The position numbers and the translations under genes are program-made. The notes below the pieces were generated by a model. It had not been told where the DNA came from and made no database searches. It was given only the letters and a program-made list of their open reading frames with translations. From the NCBI GenBank assembly GCA_026195895.1, contig JAPHRO010000025.1, positions 1-64,000 on the forward strand: a stretch of 64,000 nucleotides of DNA, in the 5' to 3' direction. Position 1 is the first letter of the stretch, and each line of letters opens with the position of its first letter. This document shows positions 1-8,929 of the stretch, piece by piece. The DNA is from Gammaproteobacteria bacterium (GTDB lineage Bacteria; Pseudomonadota; Gammaproteobacteria; SZUA-229).

Positions 1-62
1 ATCACACTTTTATTTGCCTGATTTGAATTAACTTAACTTAAGCAATTAAATTAGCAATATCT

Positions 63-91
63 TTGAATAATAATAAAATTCAGACTATAAA
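63..91 (+). promoter_or_regulatory. sigma70-like promoter of the TlpA/DUF4266/DUF3570 cluster
   Basis: A -35 box ttgaat (63-68) and a -10 box tataaa (86-91) are separated by 17 bases and lie upstream of the thioredoxin-like gene. Seen by eye only; the surrounding DNA is AT-rich, so chance matches are possible. Confidence 0.45.
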
Positions 92-156
92 CTTATCTGG
101 ATTTTACATTTTTGTAATATTCCTACGTTATGCAGTTTGTTAGGAGATTAAAAGCA

Positions 157-645
157 GTGCAAAAAACCCATAACCGTTTCACATTTGTATCATTTTTTTT
201 ACTTTTATTCATGGCCTCGGCGCATGCTGAAAGAGCCCCTGATTTTTCTTTGCCAGGTGACAAATCAGCAGTGAAATTATCTTCTTTCAAAGGAAAAGTC
301 GTTTATGTCGATTTCTGGGCCTCATGGTGCAAGCCCTGTAGAAAATCTTTTCCATTTATGAATGACATGCATAAAAGATATGAAAAAAAAGGTTTAAAAG
401 TTATTGGCATAAACCTGGATTCTGAAAAAGCAGATGCGGATAGATTCCTCAAAAAATTTCCGGCTGACTTTACCGTCGCTTATGATGCAGAGGGCAAAAC
501 CCCAAAAACATACAAACTGAGCGTAATGCCGACCTCATATCTGATCGATCGCAGAGGCAACATGATCGATATTCACCAGGGCTTTAAAGAAGGTCAAGCT
601 GCAGATTTAGAAACCAAAATCAAAAAAGCCCTGGCAAGCAAATAA
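157..645 (+). CDS. TlpA-like periplasmic thioredoxin
   Basis: A thioredoxin-fold protein of the TlpA/ResA type, expected to be exported and to exchange thiols or disulfides in the periplasm. Counting from the GTG at 157, a hydrophobic signal segment ending SAHA covers residues 1-24, the active site WCKPC is at 57-61, and the cis-proline loop MPT is at 124-126. I prefer GTG 157 because aggag lies 10 bases upstream. The ATG at 130 has no ribosome site and would put a charged extension before the signal peptide. It leads a cluster with DUF4266, DUF3570 and ApbE proteins, so it may keep cysteines of those partners reduced; that is inference. Confidence 0.85.
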   Translation: MQKTHNRFTFVSFFLLLFMASAHAERAPDFSLPGDKSAVKLSSFKGKVVYVDFWASWCKPCRKSFPFMNDMHKRYEKKGLKVIGINLDSEKADADRFLKKFPADFTVAYDAEGKTPKTYKLSVMPTSYLIDRRGNMIDIHQGFKEGQAADLETKIKKALASK

Positions 646-660
646 CACTCGGCGTTAATT

Positions 661-906
661 ATGAAACCACTACTCATTACAATTTCACTACTCATTATCC
701 TGAGCGGATGCTCACTAAAAGATGCAACCATCGCAGCCTTTAAATCAGAACCCGTGCAACCCTGGGAAAGAGACATATTAGCCAGAGATGACATGCAACT
801 TGAGCCTGATCCCATGCGTGCTTTTGTAGACGACCATATTTATTTCAGTAAAGAAGCAGCTACCGGCGGTAAAGGCGTTGGTGGCGGCGGCTGCGGTTGT
901 AACTAA
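661..906 (+). CDS. DUF4266 small lipoprotein
   Basis: An 81-residue protein with a signal peptide and lipobox LSGC (Cys17), so it is probably a lipoprotein. It carries the DUF4266 hallmarks: VQPWERD in the middle, a DDHIYFSKEAATGG segment, and a glycine/cysteine tail ending GGGGCGCN. Its function is unknown. It sits 15 bases after the TlpA-like gene and 11 before the DUF3570 gene, an order I know from other proteobacteria. The C-terminal CGC could bind metal or be a substrate of the neighbouring thioredoxin (inference). Confidence 0.85.
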   Translation: MKPLLITISLLIILSGCSLKDATIAAFKSEPVQPWERDILARDDMQLEPDPMRAFVDDHIYFSKEAATGGKGVGGGGCGCN

Positions 907-917
907 TAGACTCCATT

Positions 918-2156
918 ATGAAATCAATTAAAGATAAACTTTCTATAGCAACATGCACGTTACTGACTGGTGGCGCACATCAGGCCCAGGCAATTGATAA
1001 CGCCTGGGATCTGGACACTTCCTATCTGTATTACGGTGAAGCAGACGATCGAGTGACCGTCAATAAAGCAATAGCAAATCTCTCTGGCGATATCACCGAC
1101 AATGATCGGGTCACTATTAATCTGGTTTTGGATACCATGTCCGGAGCAACACCAACTGGGGCTGTTGAATCTGAAACTAGCTCTGTTACTTTCTCAAGCG
1201 CCTCTGGCGCAGGTGGCTCGACTGCAACCGGGGGCGCGCCCGATATTGCTGATTTTAGTGATACCCGTCTGGGCTTTTCACTGAGCTGGGAACAAACGAT
1301 AAGTCGCCTGCGAAAACTAACCTATGGCGGCAACCTGTCGGTTGAAAAGGATTATCACTCCTACGGTGCAAACGCCACATTAAACCAGGACACCGAAGAC
1401 CGTGGTACCACCTACACTGCGGGCCTGGCAGTAACTTACGATGAAATTTTCACCAAAACCGGCGGTACACCAGATCCTTTGGGCCGGGTTGAAGATGGCG
1501 TAACATTTGGTGATGGTGAACGCTACACCTACAATGCTATTGTTGGTGTATCTAAAGTACTCAATAAAAAAACTGTCGCCCAGTTAAACTACAACATCAC
1601 TTATTCTGATGGCTATCATACTGATCCATACAAGGTTATCAGCGAAGTGCGATTAGTTGGCGACAGTGAAACCAACGCTTTTGCTTTTGCTGAAACCGAT
1701 CGATATTATGAAAGCCGTCCCGGCTCCAGACTTCGACATGCGCTATTTACTTCGATGGCCCACCAGTATGGTGAAAAAGGCGAAGTCGTGCATCTTTCTT
1801 ACCGTTATTATTTTGATGACTGGGATATTAGCGCCCATACTATCGATTTAACACATCGTACACCTCTGGGACTCGGTCGCTATATCGAACCGCATTTTAG
1901 ATTCCATATGCAATCTTCTGCTGAGTTTTTCATGCATAGCATTCTGGATGACGGCAGCCCATTGCCTGAATTTGCCAGCGCTGATTATCGTCTGGATCAA
2001 TCGACAGGTTATACAATTGGCGCCGAATATGGACAACCCTGGAAAGGCGGCAACTTACGTATTCGCCTGGAACAGATGGAGCAGAATTTTGAAGACGCCG
2101 AATACGATGAAAACTCGGCATTAATTTTCCAGGTGAGTTATCAAAAACTATTTTGA
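918..2156 (+). CDS. DUF3570 family outer-membrane-barrel-like protein
   Basis: A 412-residue exported protein (signal peptide ending near HQAQA, residue 25) of the DUF3570 family. Its many alternating aromatic/polar strands and C-terminal VSYQKLF, ending in an aromatic residue, suggest an outer membrane beta barrel. Residues 72-78 read DTMSGAT, which fits the D-x-x-(S/T)-G-A-(T/S) pattern on which ApbE enzymes place FMN; an apbE gene follows. A Gly/Ser/Thr-rich stretch follows at about residues 85-110. The molecular function is not established. A terminator separates it from apbE, so apbE may have its own transcription. Confidence 0.8.
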   Translation: MKSIKDKLSIATCTLLTGGAHQAQAIDNAWDLDTSYLYYGEADDRVTVNKAIANLSGDITDNDRVTINLVLDTMSGATPTGAVESETSSVTFSSASGAGGSTATGGAPDIADFSDTRLGFSLSWEQTISRLRKLTYGGNLSVEKDYHSYGANATLNQDTEDRGTTYTAGLAVTYDEIFTKTGGTPDPLGRVEDGVTFGDGERYTYNAIVGVSKVLNKKTVAQLNYNITYSDGYHTDPYKVISEVRLVGDSETNAFAFAETDRYYESRPGSRLRHALFTSMAHQYGEKGEVVHLSYRYYFDDWDISAHTIDLTHRTPLGLGRYIEPHFRFHMQSSAEFFMHSILDDGSPLPEFASADYRLDQSTGYTIGAEYGQPWKGGNLRIRLEQMEQNFEDAEYDENSALIFQVSYQKLF

Positions 2157-2168
2157 TTAAACTATAAA

Positions 2169-2200
2169 AATAAGCCAGAATCTTTTCTGGCTTATTTTTT
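2169..2200 (+). terminator. rho-independent terminator after the DUF3570 gene
   Basis: A 12-bp stem (aataagccagaa pairing with ttctggcttatt) with a 4-base loop is followed by a run of T. It lies 13 bases after the DUF3570 stop codon and just before apbE. Confidence 0.85.
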
Positions 2201-2214
2201 GACCGCTATACATT

Positions 2215-3105
2215 ATGCCTCAGACATCCGATCTCATTACCAGGGACGATTATTTTATCGGGCGCTTCACTGCCATGGCTTGTCCATGCGAAATCCTGAT
2301 TTCAACCAACGATAAAAAAACCGCTATCCATGCGCTCGAGATTGCCCAGGCCGAAGCCACTCGTATAGAACAAAAGTTTAGCCGTTACCGCAAAGATAAT
2401 ATTATTTTTAAAATAAATAATTCTAACGGCACAACCATTGAAGTCGATGAAGAAACAGCAGGCATGCTGGACTTTGCCAATCAATGTTACGAACTCAGCG
2501 ATAAAAAATTTGATATTACTTCCGGTGTATTACGCGAGATATGGAAATTTGATGGCTCCAATAATATTCCCAGCAAACAACAGGTCATGGATATCTTACC
2601 GCGTATCGGCTGGAACAAAATCACATGGGAAAATCCATTTATCACGCTTCAGAGAGGAATGGAAATTGACCTCGGTGGCATTGGCAAAGAATATGCTGTC
2701 GACCAGACCACCCAGATAATTCATAAAACAATCACTGACAGTGTTCTGGTAAATTTTGGCGGTGATATTGCAACCTTAAGCCCTCGAAAAAACAATACCC
2801 CCTGGCTCATCGGTGTTGATGATCCTGAAAACACGGGCAGGAATGCTCTGGGGCAGATACCATTGTTACGCGGCGGCCTGGCAACTAGCGGCGATGCGCG
2901 CCGATATCTATTAAAAGATGGCATTCGTTACAGCCATATACTTGATCCAACAACCGGCTGGCCAGTACCCGATGCGCCACGATCCGTAACCGTGGTCGCC
3001 AACACCTGTCTTGAAGCCGGCATGCTATCGACATTCGCGATGCTTGAGGGCAATAAGGCAAAGGAATTTCTCCAGGCACAGGATGTGCAATTCTGGTGTG
3101 CGTGA
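2215..3105 (+). CDS. apbE: FAD:protein FMN transferase (ApbE family)
   Basis: ApbE enzymes move FMN from FAD onto a Ser or Thr of a target protein. This 296-residue protein has the family blocks DLGGIGKEYA (152-161), NFGGD (180-184), ATSGD (223-227), HILDPTTG (241-248) and a C-terminal EAGMLST that corresponds to the usual metal-binding ADALST block, with Glu for Asp. Unlike most ApbE proteins it shows no N-terminal signal peptide or lipobox: residues 1-20 are polar, so it looks cytoplasmic. The likely partner is the DUF3570 protein upstream, which carries a flavinylation-like motif. The start is the only ATG near the terminator; no strong ribosome site is visible. Confidence 0.9.
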   Translation: MPQTSDLITRDDYFIGRFTAMACPCEILISTNDKKTAIHALEIAQAEATRIEQKFSRYRKDNIIFKINNSNGTTIEVDEETAGMLDFANQCYELSDKKFDITSGVLREIWKFDGSNNIPSKQQVMDILPRIGWNKITWENPFITLQRGMEIDLGGIGKEYAVDQTTQIIHKTITDSVLVNFGGDIATLSPRKNNTPWLIGVDDPENTGRNALGQIPLLRGGLATSGDARRYLLKDGIRYSHILDPTTGWPVPDAPRSVTVVANTCLEAGMLSTFAMLEGNKAKEFLQAQDVQFWCA

Positions 3106-3195
3106 ATTTGCAATAACCACGAAAACTGAATAGCTCATAGAAAAACAACTAACCTGAATATTGCTTATTCACGACATTGCTTTTTTCTCTAAGCA

Positions 3196-3222
3196 CAAAA
3201 AAGCCCACCAAAGTGGGCTTTC
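3196..3222 (-). terminator. terminator of the DUF1501 operon
   Basis: On the minus strand a stem of aaagcccac with gtgggcttt is followed by six T. It lies 20 bases beyond the DUF1501 stop. It could also stop apbE transcripts from the other side, although the T run there is short. Confidence 0.8.
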
Positions 3223-3242
3223 GCAATCAGTTTAATAATTCA

Positions 3243-4769
3243 TTAAAACAATGTTGGCTCTCCCGCAACTGTTTCATCAATAGCTGGATCGCCTCCAGGA
3301 TTCATTTCGGGATCCGTCGTTAATACTTCCGGATTCTGTACACCAAAATATGTATACACCGTAGAAGCAATGGACATGGGTTCTGCTTCATAACTACTAC
3401 TGGTTGGCTCAGTGAACTGCCTGTTCTGACCGGAGCTACCAAAGCGCTGAGTTGAACCAACAACTTTACCTAATGCACCCGCAGGCCTAAGCGCTGAACC
3501 ACCAACGGTATACAGGTTTTGATTATTGCCATGATCCCAGCCCATAGAGCCATTGAGATTAACATTACGACCAAAATCACCGTGCACATTAATTACAATA
3601 TTATCCGTAGGCACACCCGTGGCAACTCCATTTTCATCGAGTCGTTGCCCCAAACGAATATGTTTGGCTGCCACACGGAGAACAGTCATTAAATCAGTCA
3701 TTCGATCTTTATATCTTTCGATTGAATTATCATGATCATCCCAACCACCCAGACCACCACCAACGCTAATGTACAAAGAATCTGTATTTTGCATAGCCAG
3801 AGTTACTGCAGCTTTAACTCGATCGGTATATCTATTATTTCCGGGATAAACAAGTCGACCTGAAGTAGCATCACGGTCAGGATCATTCACATCTGCTATC
3901 AACGGCAACAAGGCTGGATCATTTAAATTCGTACTAAACCGGGCAACTTTTGTTTCTAGACTTGCACGATTTGTAAACCCATCAGACACCTTACCAAAAC
4001 GAGTATTTGTAGCGGGTGCAATCTTGCTAACAATGGCATCAATATCAGCAGAGTTTCCGATACCACTACCCCTTGTATAAGGGTTATCAAAATTCTGGTC
4101 CAGACTAATACCACGCAATTGTAATGGCAACTGTACATTGCTTGCGCCAGCATCAGGAGAAAAGGCTGAAGATTCACCTTCAAACGACACGAATGGCAAC
4201 ACCAGTTCTTCTAACGGGCGACCGCCTAACAAAGGAGTACCATCAATAACTGCTTTATTCGCATACAATACAGACGCAATGGTAGTTCCTACACCGCCAC
4301 TAATTTCAATATCCAGATTACCTTTTTGACTGGACAAAATACTGGGGCGATGTGCACGGGTATTATTTTTACGGCGATTAATTGTCCGATAAACTGTTAG
4401 ATCACCCGCGGCGAGCATGTCTTCCATCTGCGAGCCACCGGCATCTCGCCAGAAGCCATTCCGAGTAATCTGACCGGTGCCGCCAGGATTGTCTTCCAGT
4501 AAAATATCTGTTTCAACCGCTGTATAGGGGTTCTGAGAATTGGCATTAATATCGCCGATATTTGTTAAGTTACCAGCCAGCTCAGAAGGCCCGCCATACA
4601 GAAATATATTTATAACCTGGGGCAATACTGCAGGTGCTACAAAATTTGCCTCATTAATAGCAGGTGCTGCATTCGCAGATTTTATAAAACTGCTGTTATG
4701 AAAAATGGAGGGTGCAGCTACAGTAGCACCGAGTGCGCCCATGGATTTTATAAAGTTTCTACGTTTCAT
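3243..4769 (-). CDS. DUF1501 family secreted protein
   Basis: A 508-residue DUF1501 protein, a family within the sulfatase/alkaline phosphatase-like superfamily and of unknown substrate. The N-terminus MKRRNFIKSMGALGATVAAP is a twin-arginine-like signal (an R-R-x-F-I-K motif plus a hydrophobic stretch), so export through Tat is likely. The C-terminal block NVHGDFGRNVNLNGSMGWDHG resembles the conserved family motif with GR and DH residues. The start at 4769 is chosen because ggag lies 8 bases upstream; the longer frame up to 4835 would bury the signal. It is the second gene of an operon with the large lipoprotein upstream (13-base gap), the usual type of partnership for DUF1501 proteins. Confidence 0.85.
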   Translation of the reverse strand: MKRRNFIKSMGALGATVAAPSIFHNSSFIKSANAAPAINEANFVAPAVLPQVINIFLYGGPSELAGNLTNIGDINANSQNPYTAVETDILLEDNPGGTGQITRNGFWRDAGGSQMEDMLAAGDLTVYRTINRRKNNTRAHRPSILSSQKGNLDIEISGGVGTTIASVLYANKAVIDGTPLLGGRPLEELVLPFVSFEGESSAFSPDAGASNVQLPLQLRGISLDQNFDNPYTRGSGIGNSADIDAIVSKIAPATNTRFGKVSDGFTNRASLETKVARFSTNLNDPALLPLIADVNDPDRDATSGRLVYPGNNRYTDRVKAAVTLAMQNTDSLYISVGGGLGGWDDHDNSIERYKDRMTDLMTVLRVAAKHIRLGQRLDENGVATGVPTDNIVINVHGDFGRNVNLNGSMGWDHGNNQNLYTVGGSALRPAGALGKVVGSTQRFGSSGQNRQFTEPTSSSYEAEPMSIASTVYTYFGVQNPEVLTTDPEMNPGGDPAIDETVAGEPTLF

Positions 4770-4782
4770 GGCCATCACTCCG

Positions 4783-6513
4783 TTAGTTAATACTCTGGAA
4801 ATAATAATATTCTGGAAGTCTCGACATATAATCAAAAGCTATTTGGGCCATTTCATCATGTCGATTATTCCTGATCGTAATATTTCCATCGGCATCAGTA
4901 ATCAGATCACTTCTGCCTGTATAAATTGCTCTCAGATCTGTATTTTCTGTTGCATTTGCTCTGCGCTGCAGCACAGTCATGAATAAGTAATCTATATAGT
5001 CATCAACACTTAATGCCTGTACACGATCAAATCTATCCGTTAGCTTTTGCAGACGATTAACCTCATACTCATATTTTGCATGTAGTGGTTCCACATCATC
5101 TACGACAGGCGCAACCAGATCACCAGTTCGAACTGTAGCGCCAATACCATTCGACCATCTGCAGCGAGTTCGACTGTCGTTTTCTTCATTACTACATGAA
5201 CCACCACCTGTACTGCCTAGCAATAGAAACTCGCGCACACCTTTGTGATAATTAGCAAAGCTTAATGCATCCAGAGGTACGCCAGTAAATCTTCCCAGCT
5301 TAAGAGACAGAACAGGCCAGCCCATTTGTTTCAGACTTAGTGTATTGGTGTCGCTTGTCATTTCTGACAGTACACTACGATAGGGTTTCCAGTCCATTTG
5401 ATGGGCTGTTGAAAAAAACGCCTCTTCAGCAGACTTAGGCCGTTCGTTACTTAATAAATATTGTTCATTAAATAATATTCCCTTAAAGATATCCTGGAAG
5501 GTGACAGGGTTGCCGCTCATAATACGCTGAACAATATCCGCTCTTTCTTCACCTGTTTTGGTATAGAAAAAGTACTCTACAAGCACTGTTGTTACTCGCG
5601 GCATAACCAGGGGATGATTTGCCACCACATTATAGAAATCGTTACAGGTAACGACAAATGTATCCAGAACGAATTGTGGTTCAGTATTGGCAAAACCATT
5701 AGAGACTAATTCATAATCTGCATCTTCATCTGTTAGATATAAGTTCTGACAGGCTATAGATGCTCGAGGCACGTCCGCATCACGATCAAACAGCCCTAAA
5801 TAAATTTCGATCATTTCACGGGTGTTATCTTCTGGGGAACGGAATCGGCGCCAGTTTTCCTGACTATTCTGATGCCGTGCAATTATGTCTCGCACAGATT
5901 TATTCTGCCTTAGGTCTTCTCTTAACTTATCAAATACTTTTTGTACATCGCGAATACTGGCGCTATCTATTTCTTCTGCGGGAGAAAACAATATTGTATT
6001 GGCAAGCACATAGGCGACCCAGTTATCAAAAGAATCTTTACTTAACGGATACTCATACATTCTTGCCAACGGAAGATGTTTTGGCCAATCGCCATCCGCG
6101 TCATTAAAATCAATATCAAACATTGATTTCAGATCATCGTCCACTGCACTTTGATTATCATCATCAATATCTGTAATGATGAGATCATGTTTTGTCCTTT
6201 GCTCAACCGTTAAATCCTTAGAAAGCGCATCTCTGGTTTGCGTAATCAGATTGCGCCCTTTATCCGTTAATGACAGGGCGCCCATACCATTTGATATATC
6301 AAAAAACTCATCAACCGGGATACCCTTAAACATGGTGCCCAGCAACTTATTAGCAACCTGATATTTTTGCTCATCAGTTAAGGCATTATATTTCGACTGG
6401 GTTAACTCTCCTGGGCCTACGTCGGAACTGCCATCACTGGGCAAATCCACAGAACACCCCCAACCAGTAAGCGCTGCCGCCAGTATTATTATTAAAGGCT
6501 TTATATTATTCAT
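4783..6513 (-). CDS. large lipoprotein, possible DUF1800-like partner of DUF1501
   Basis: A 576-residue protein with a signal peptide and lipobox LTGWGC (Cys20). It is mostly helical and acidic, with no motif I can assign firmly. The C-terminal half (LVEYFFYTKTGEE, then FKGILFNEQYLL, then SAEEAFFSTAHQM) loosely recalls DUF1800 proteins, which are usual neighbours of DUF1501 genes; that assignment is tentative. A cysteine pair near residue 455-465 (GGGSCSNEENDSRTRC) may form a disulfide. The start is placed at 6513 because gaggtg lies 7-8 bases before it and the signal peptide then begins at Met1; ATG 6528 is an alternative. It is probably co-transcribed with the DUF1501 gene. Confidence 0.6.
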   Translation of the reverse strand: MNNIKPLIIILAAALTGWGCSVDLPSDGSSDVGPGELTQSKYNALTDEQKYQVANKLLGTMFKGIPVDEFFDISNGMGALSLTDKGRNLITQTRDALSKDLTVEQRTKHDLIITDIDDDNQSAVDDDLKSMFDIDFNDADGDWPKHLPLARMYEYPLSKDSFDNWVAYVLANTILFSPAEEIDSASIRDVQKVFDKLREDLRQNKSVRDIIARHQNSQENWRRFRSPEDNTREMIEIYLGLFDRDADVPRASIACQNLYLTDEDADYELVSNGFANTEPQFVLDTFVVTCNDFYNVVANHPLVMPRVTTVLVEYFFYTKTGEERADIVQRIMSGNPVTFQDIFKGILFNEQYLLSNERPKSAEEAFFSTAHQMDWKPYRSVLSEMTSDTNTLSLKQMGWPVLSLKLGRFTGVPLDALSFANYHKGVREFLLLGSTGGGSCSNEENDSRTRCRWSNGIGATVRTGDLVAPVVDDVEPLHAKYEYEVNRLQKLTDRFDRVQALSVDDYIDYLFMTVLQRRANATENTDLRAIYTGRSDLITDADGNITIRNNRHDEMAQIAFDYMSRLPEYYYFQSIN

Positions 6514-6528
6514 GGGTCCACACCTCAT

Positions 6529-7361
6529 TGTTTATCCTACGACCCCAGTTGAATCGATGTTCATTTACAAATTCCAGCTACTGTGAGCAATCCGGGAATC
6601 ACCAGCAAATCCGACAAATATCAAATTTGTATTTCAATGCTTGCAGTATATGTAGATTTGAATGGGGAAAACGTGATTAGGTTAACAAAGATGAATTAAT
6701 GACTATTTTTATGAATAATCTTAATAAACAGCATTAACATGAAGTTTATTCTAATAATAACAGCCAACAGATAGCGATTTATTTCATAGACTAATTTTTA
6801 GAGAGGATATTTTATCCCGGAAAAACAGAAGAGTTAGCCGCCAGCAGCAGCAGAACAGTCACAGGAAAAGGAAACTATATATATTTTGCTATTTCTATGT
6901 GAAAAATAGAATTATTTTAGACAATAACAGCTGATTTCGAGACATTAAGCTTGCATATTGAAAACAGCTTAACTGTTTGAAACTGACAAATTACCTGTAT
7001 TTGCAATATCAGCGCCAGAAAATATATCTTGTTGATTTTTTGATATTTTCTACCATCAACATCCTTACATCCGAAGCCTGTTTCCCCATTTGTGTCGGAT
7101 TAGTTAACGGATCACAACTTTGTACTAAAAATTCCATTTAAATATCAATCAGTTATCAGTCTATACGGAATTATCACACAATCCATTATTGTAAGAATCG
7201 CCGACAAACTCCTGGGAGTCCATCTCATGTCCAGCAGTTTTCAACCATTACAGGTAAAGTCTACTGTGTGCAGTATTCAGCGCTGTGAAACAGTTCAAAC
7301 TCCATTGTTTCATAGAATGGCCGGTGGGATATTTTTGATAAACGGACGGTATATTCACTTT
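6529..7361. other. AT-rich stretch without a recognised gene
   Basis: About 830 bases hold no convincing gene. The region is AT-rich and must contain the promoter of the lipoprotein/DUF1501 operon on its left side. A weak inverted repeat (tgttgat with atcaaca, near 7032-7062) is visible. A 67-codon frame at 7227-7430 overlaps the hslR 3' end and shows no family features. Confidence 0.6.
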
Positions 7362-7754
7362 TCAGGGATTCTGCACTCGCTTAAAACGGACAATTTGACG
7401 TCGCTGTTTCTTGCTCGGTCTTTTATCTGAATATTGTATATGCGAATTCATGGCTTTGGCTGTTTCTGCCTGCTTTGTCCGCGCCTGAATGCTTTCATCC
7501 GATTCCTGATACATCAATTGGGCTTCACTGGCAGGACGACGATGCCTGTTCAAACTACAAATGATGATGACATATTCAAAAAGACCTTTGGTAATGCTAA
7601 GTTGATCACCTACTTTTACTGTTCGCCCTGGCTTAATTCTGTCCCCATGTAAATGGACTTTTCCTCCTGATACTGCTTCTGCCGCCAGCGCCCGAGTCTT
7701 AAAAAACCTTGCCGCCCATAGCCATTTATCCAGTCGTTGTTTTTCTGCTTCCAT
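7362..7754 (-). CDS. hslR: heat shock protein 15 (S4-domain RNA-binding protein)
   Basis: HslR binds stalled 50S subunits that carry a nascent chain and helps recycle them. The 130-residue protein begins with an S4 RNA-binding domain (RLDKWLWAARFFKTRALAAEAVSGGKV, residues 7-33, then GDRIKPGRTVKVGDQL) and ends in a long basic tail (KRPSKKQRRQIVRFKR), the same layout and length as the E. coli protein. It starts 6 bases after the stop of the LysM/FecR-like gene, so the two are probably one transcript. No clear terminator follows. Confidence 0.92.
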   Translation of the reverse strand: MEAEKQRLDKWLWAARFFKTRALAAEAVSGGKVHLHGDRIKPGRTVKVGDQLSITKGLFEYVIIICSLNRHRRPASEAQLMYQESDESIQARTKQAETAKAMNSHIQYSDKRPSKKQRRQIVRFKRVQNP

Positions 7755-7760
7755 AATGAC

Positions 7761-8732
7761 TCAAACTGCGGCAGCAATGACAACAATACCTAACAGCCAC
7801 CACCACCAGGACACTTCATTTTCTTCAGCAGCATCAAATACACCGCCTTCCACCTTAATCGCCTGGGGATCATTTTCTTCACTTGTAACATGCGCAGCAT
7901 CACCCGCTATTAATTCCTGGTTGCCCGATTTATTTTTTAAATCAATGGCACCCTTATTCACTTTGACGAAAAGTCCATCACTGTTCACGTCCAGGCTGCC
8001 ATCACAACCATGGGCCTGCAGCACCCTCAGTGCATATTCGGTACCCCGCACCCCAACAGTGGCCATCGGCGTTTTCATCTCGTAGACATCGGCGGCCATT
8101 TTCCCTATGGTTCCGGTAATTTTTCTTAAGCTGCCCTGAATAAGATAAATAACACTCCGATTGCCTGCCCTTAATAACTGGTAGTCCTCAATCAGCATCT
8201 CGCTATTGCAGCGTAGATCGATTTTTGCATCATCAATCATACTTAAACGCATAAAACCATTGACGCCGGTATATAAACGATCACCCACATAAACTTCACT
8301 GCCAAGCCCAAGGTCTCGACGTTTTTTCTTTGATGAAATTGCAAAGGACTTGCCCCTGGCCTGAATAACCTGGCCCACCGCTTCTGAACCTTTATAAATA
8401 ACATTCTTGCCAACCAGTGGTTTAATGCTAGTTTTTAATGCGGGTAACTGGATACGTTCGCCAATAACAATTCTTGATGCATCCTTATTGACAAATGCAT
8501 GGGGATTTTTTCGCACTATTTGTTTAATAATCGCTGGCCACTCATCTTTTTGATCAGGATACAAAACCTTGACGATGCTGAATACCGTCTGTCCCGGCTG
8601 AATATAGAGAAAACGTTTTTCTACATTAAAACTCGCCGACTTTGCCGCGCTAACATCATGACTATCGAGCATTAAATATCCACCCAACAGTATTGCGAGA
8701 GCCCAGAAAAATATTACCGTATGATGACGCAT
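7761..8732 (-). CDS. exported LysM/FecR-domain envelope protein
   Basis: A 323-residue envelope protein. A signal segment covers residues 1-29. A LysM-like region follows (LYIQPGQTVFSIVKVLYP to ERIQLP, about 40-95), then a FecR domain (about 125-235, with YEMKTPMATVGVRGTEYALRV), and it ends in EVSWWWWLLGIVVIAAAV, a Trp-rich hydrophobic tail probably inserted in a membrane. FecR domains without a TonB receptor or sigma factor nearby often act in the envelope rather than in iron signalling. Start 8732 has the ribosome site ggagaagg; the longer ATG at 8777 has none. It is co-directional with hslR. Substrate and partner are unknown. Confidence 0.75.
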   Translation of the reverse strand: MRHHTVIFFWALAILLGGYLMLDSHDVSAAKSASFNVEKRFLYIQPGQTVFSIVKVLYPDQKDEWPAIIKQIVRKNPHAFVNKDASRIVIGERIQLPALKTSIKPLVGKNVIYKGSEAVGQVIQARGKSFAISSKKKRRDLGLGSEVYVGDRLYTGVNGFMRLSMIDDAKIDLRCNSEMLIEDYQLLRAGNRSVIYLIQGSLRKITGTIGKMAADVYEMKTPMATVGVRGTEYALRVLQAHGCDGSLDVNSDGLFVKVNKGAIDLKNKSGNQELIAGDAAHVTSEENDPQAIKVEGGVFDAAEENEVSWWWWLLGIVVIAAAV

Positions 8733-8873
8733 GCCTTCTCCACCAGGATATAAAACTTCCCTGCCAGTAAATTCCATATTTTCTTCTTCAACCTGTATTA
8801 AATAGCTTATAAATTAATAATTTACAAGACTGAAATACAAAATTATGGGCAAGCCCCCTGATTACTGCAGGCC

Positions 8874-8907
8874 TAAAAAAAGGCATGCCATTAACCGGCA
8901 TGCCTTT
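8874..8907 (-). terminator. htpG terminator
   Basis: A perfect 9-bp stem (aggcatgcc/ggcatgcct) with a 7-base loop is followed on the minus strand by seven T. It lies 23 bases beyond the htpG stop. Confidence 0.9.
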
Positions 8908-8929
8908 CCTGTTTATCCCATTAATCCGT

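Noticed and set aside
7227-7430. 67-codon plus-strand frame with a possible ggag site
   Set aside because: It overlaps the hslR 3' end on the other strand, has no domain or signal features, and the composition is like the flanking non-coding DNA.
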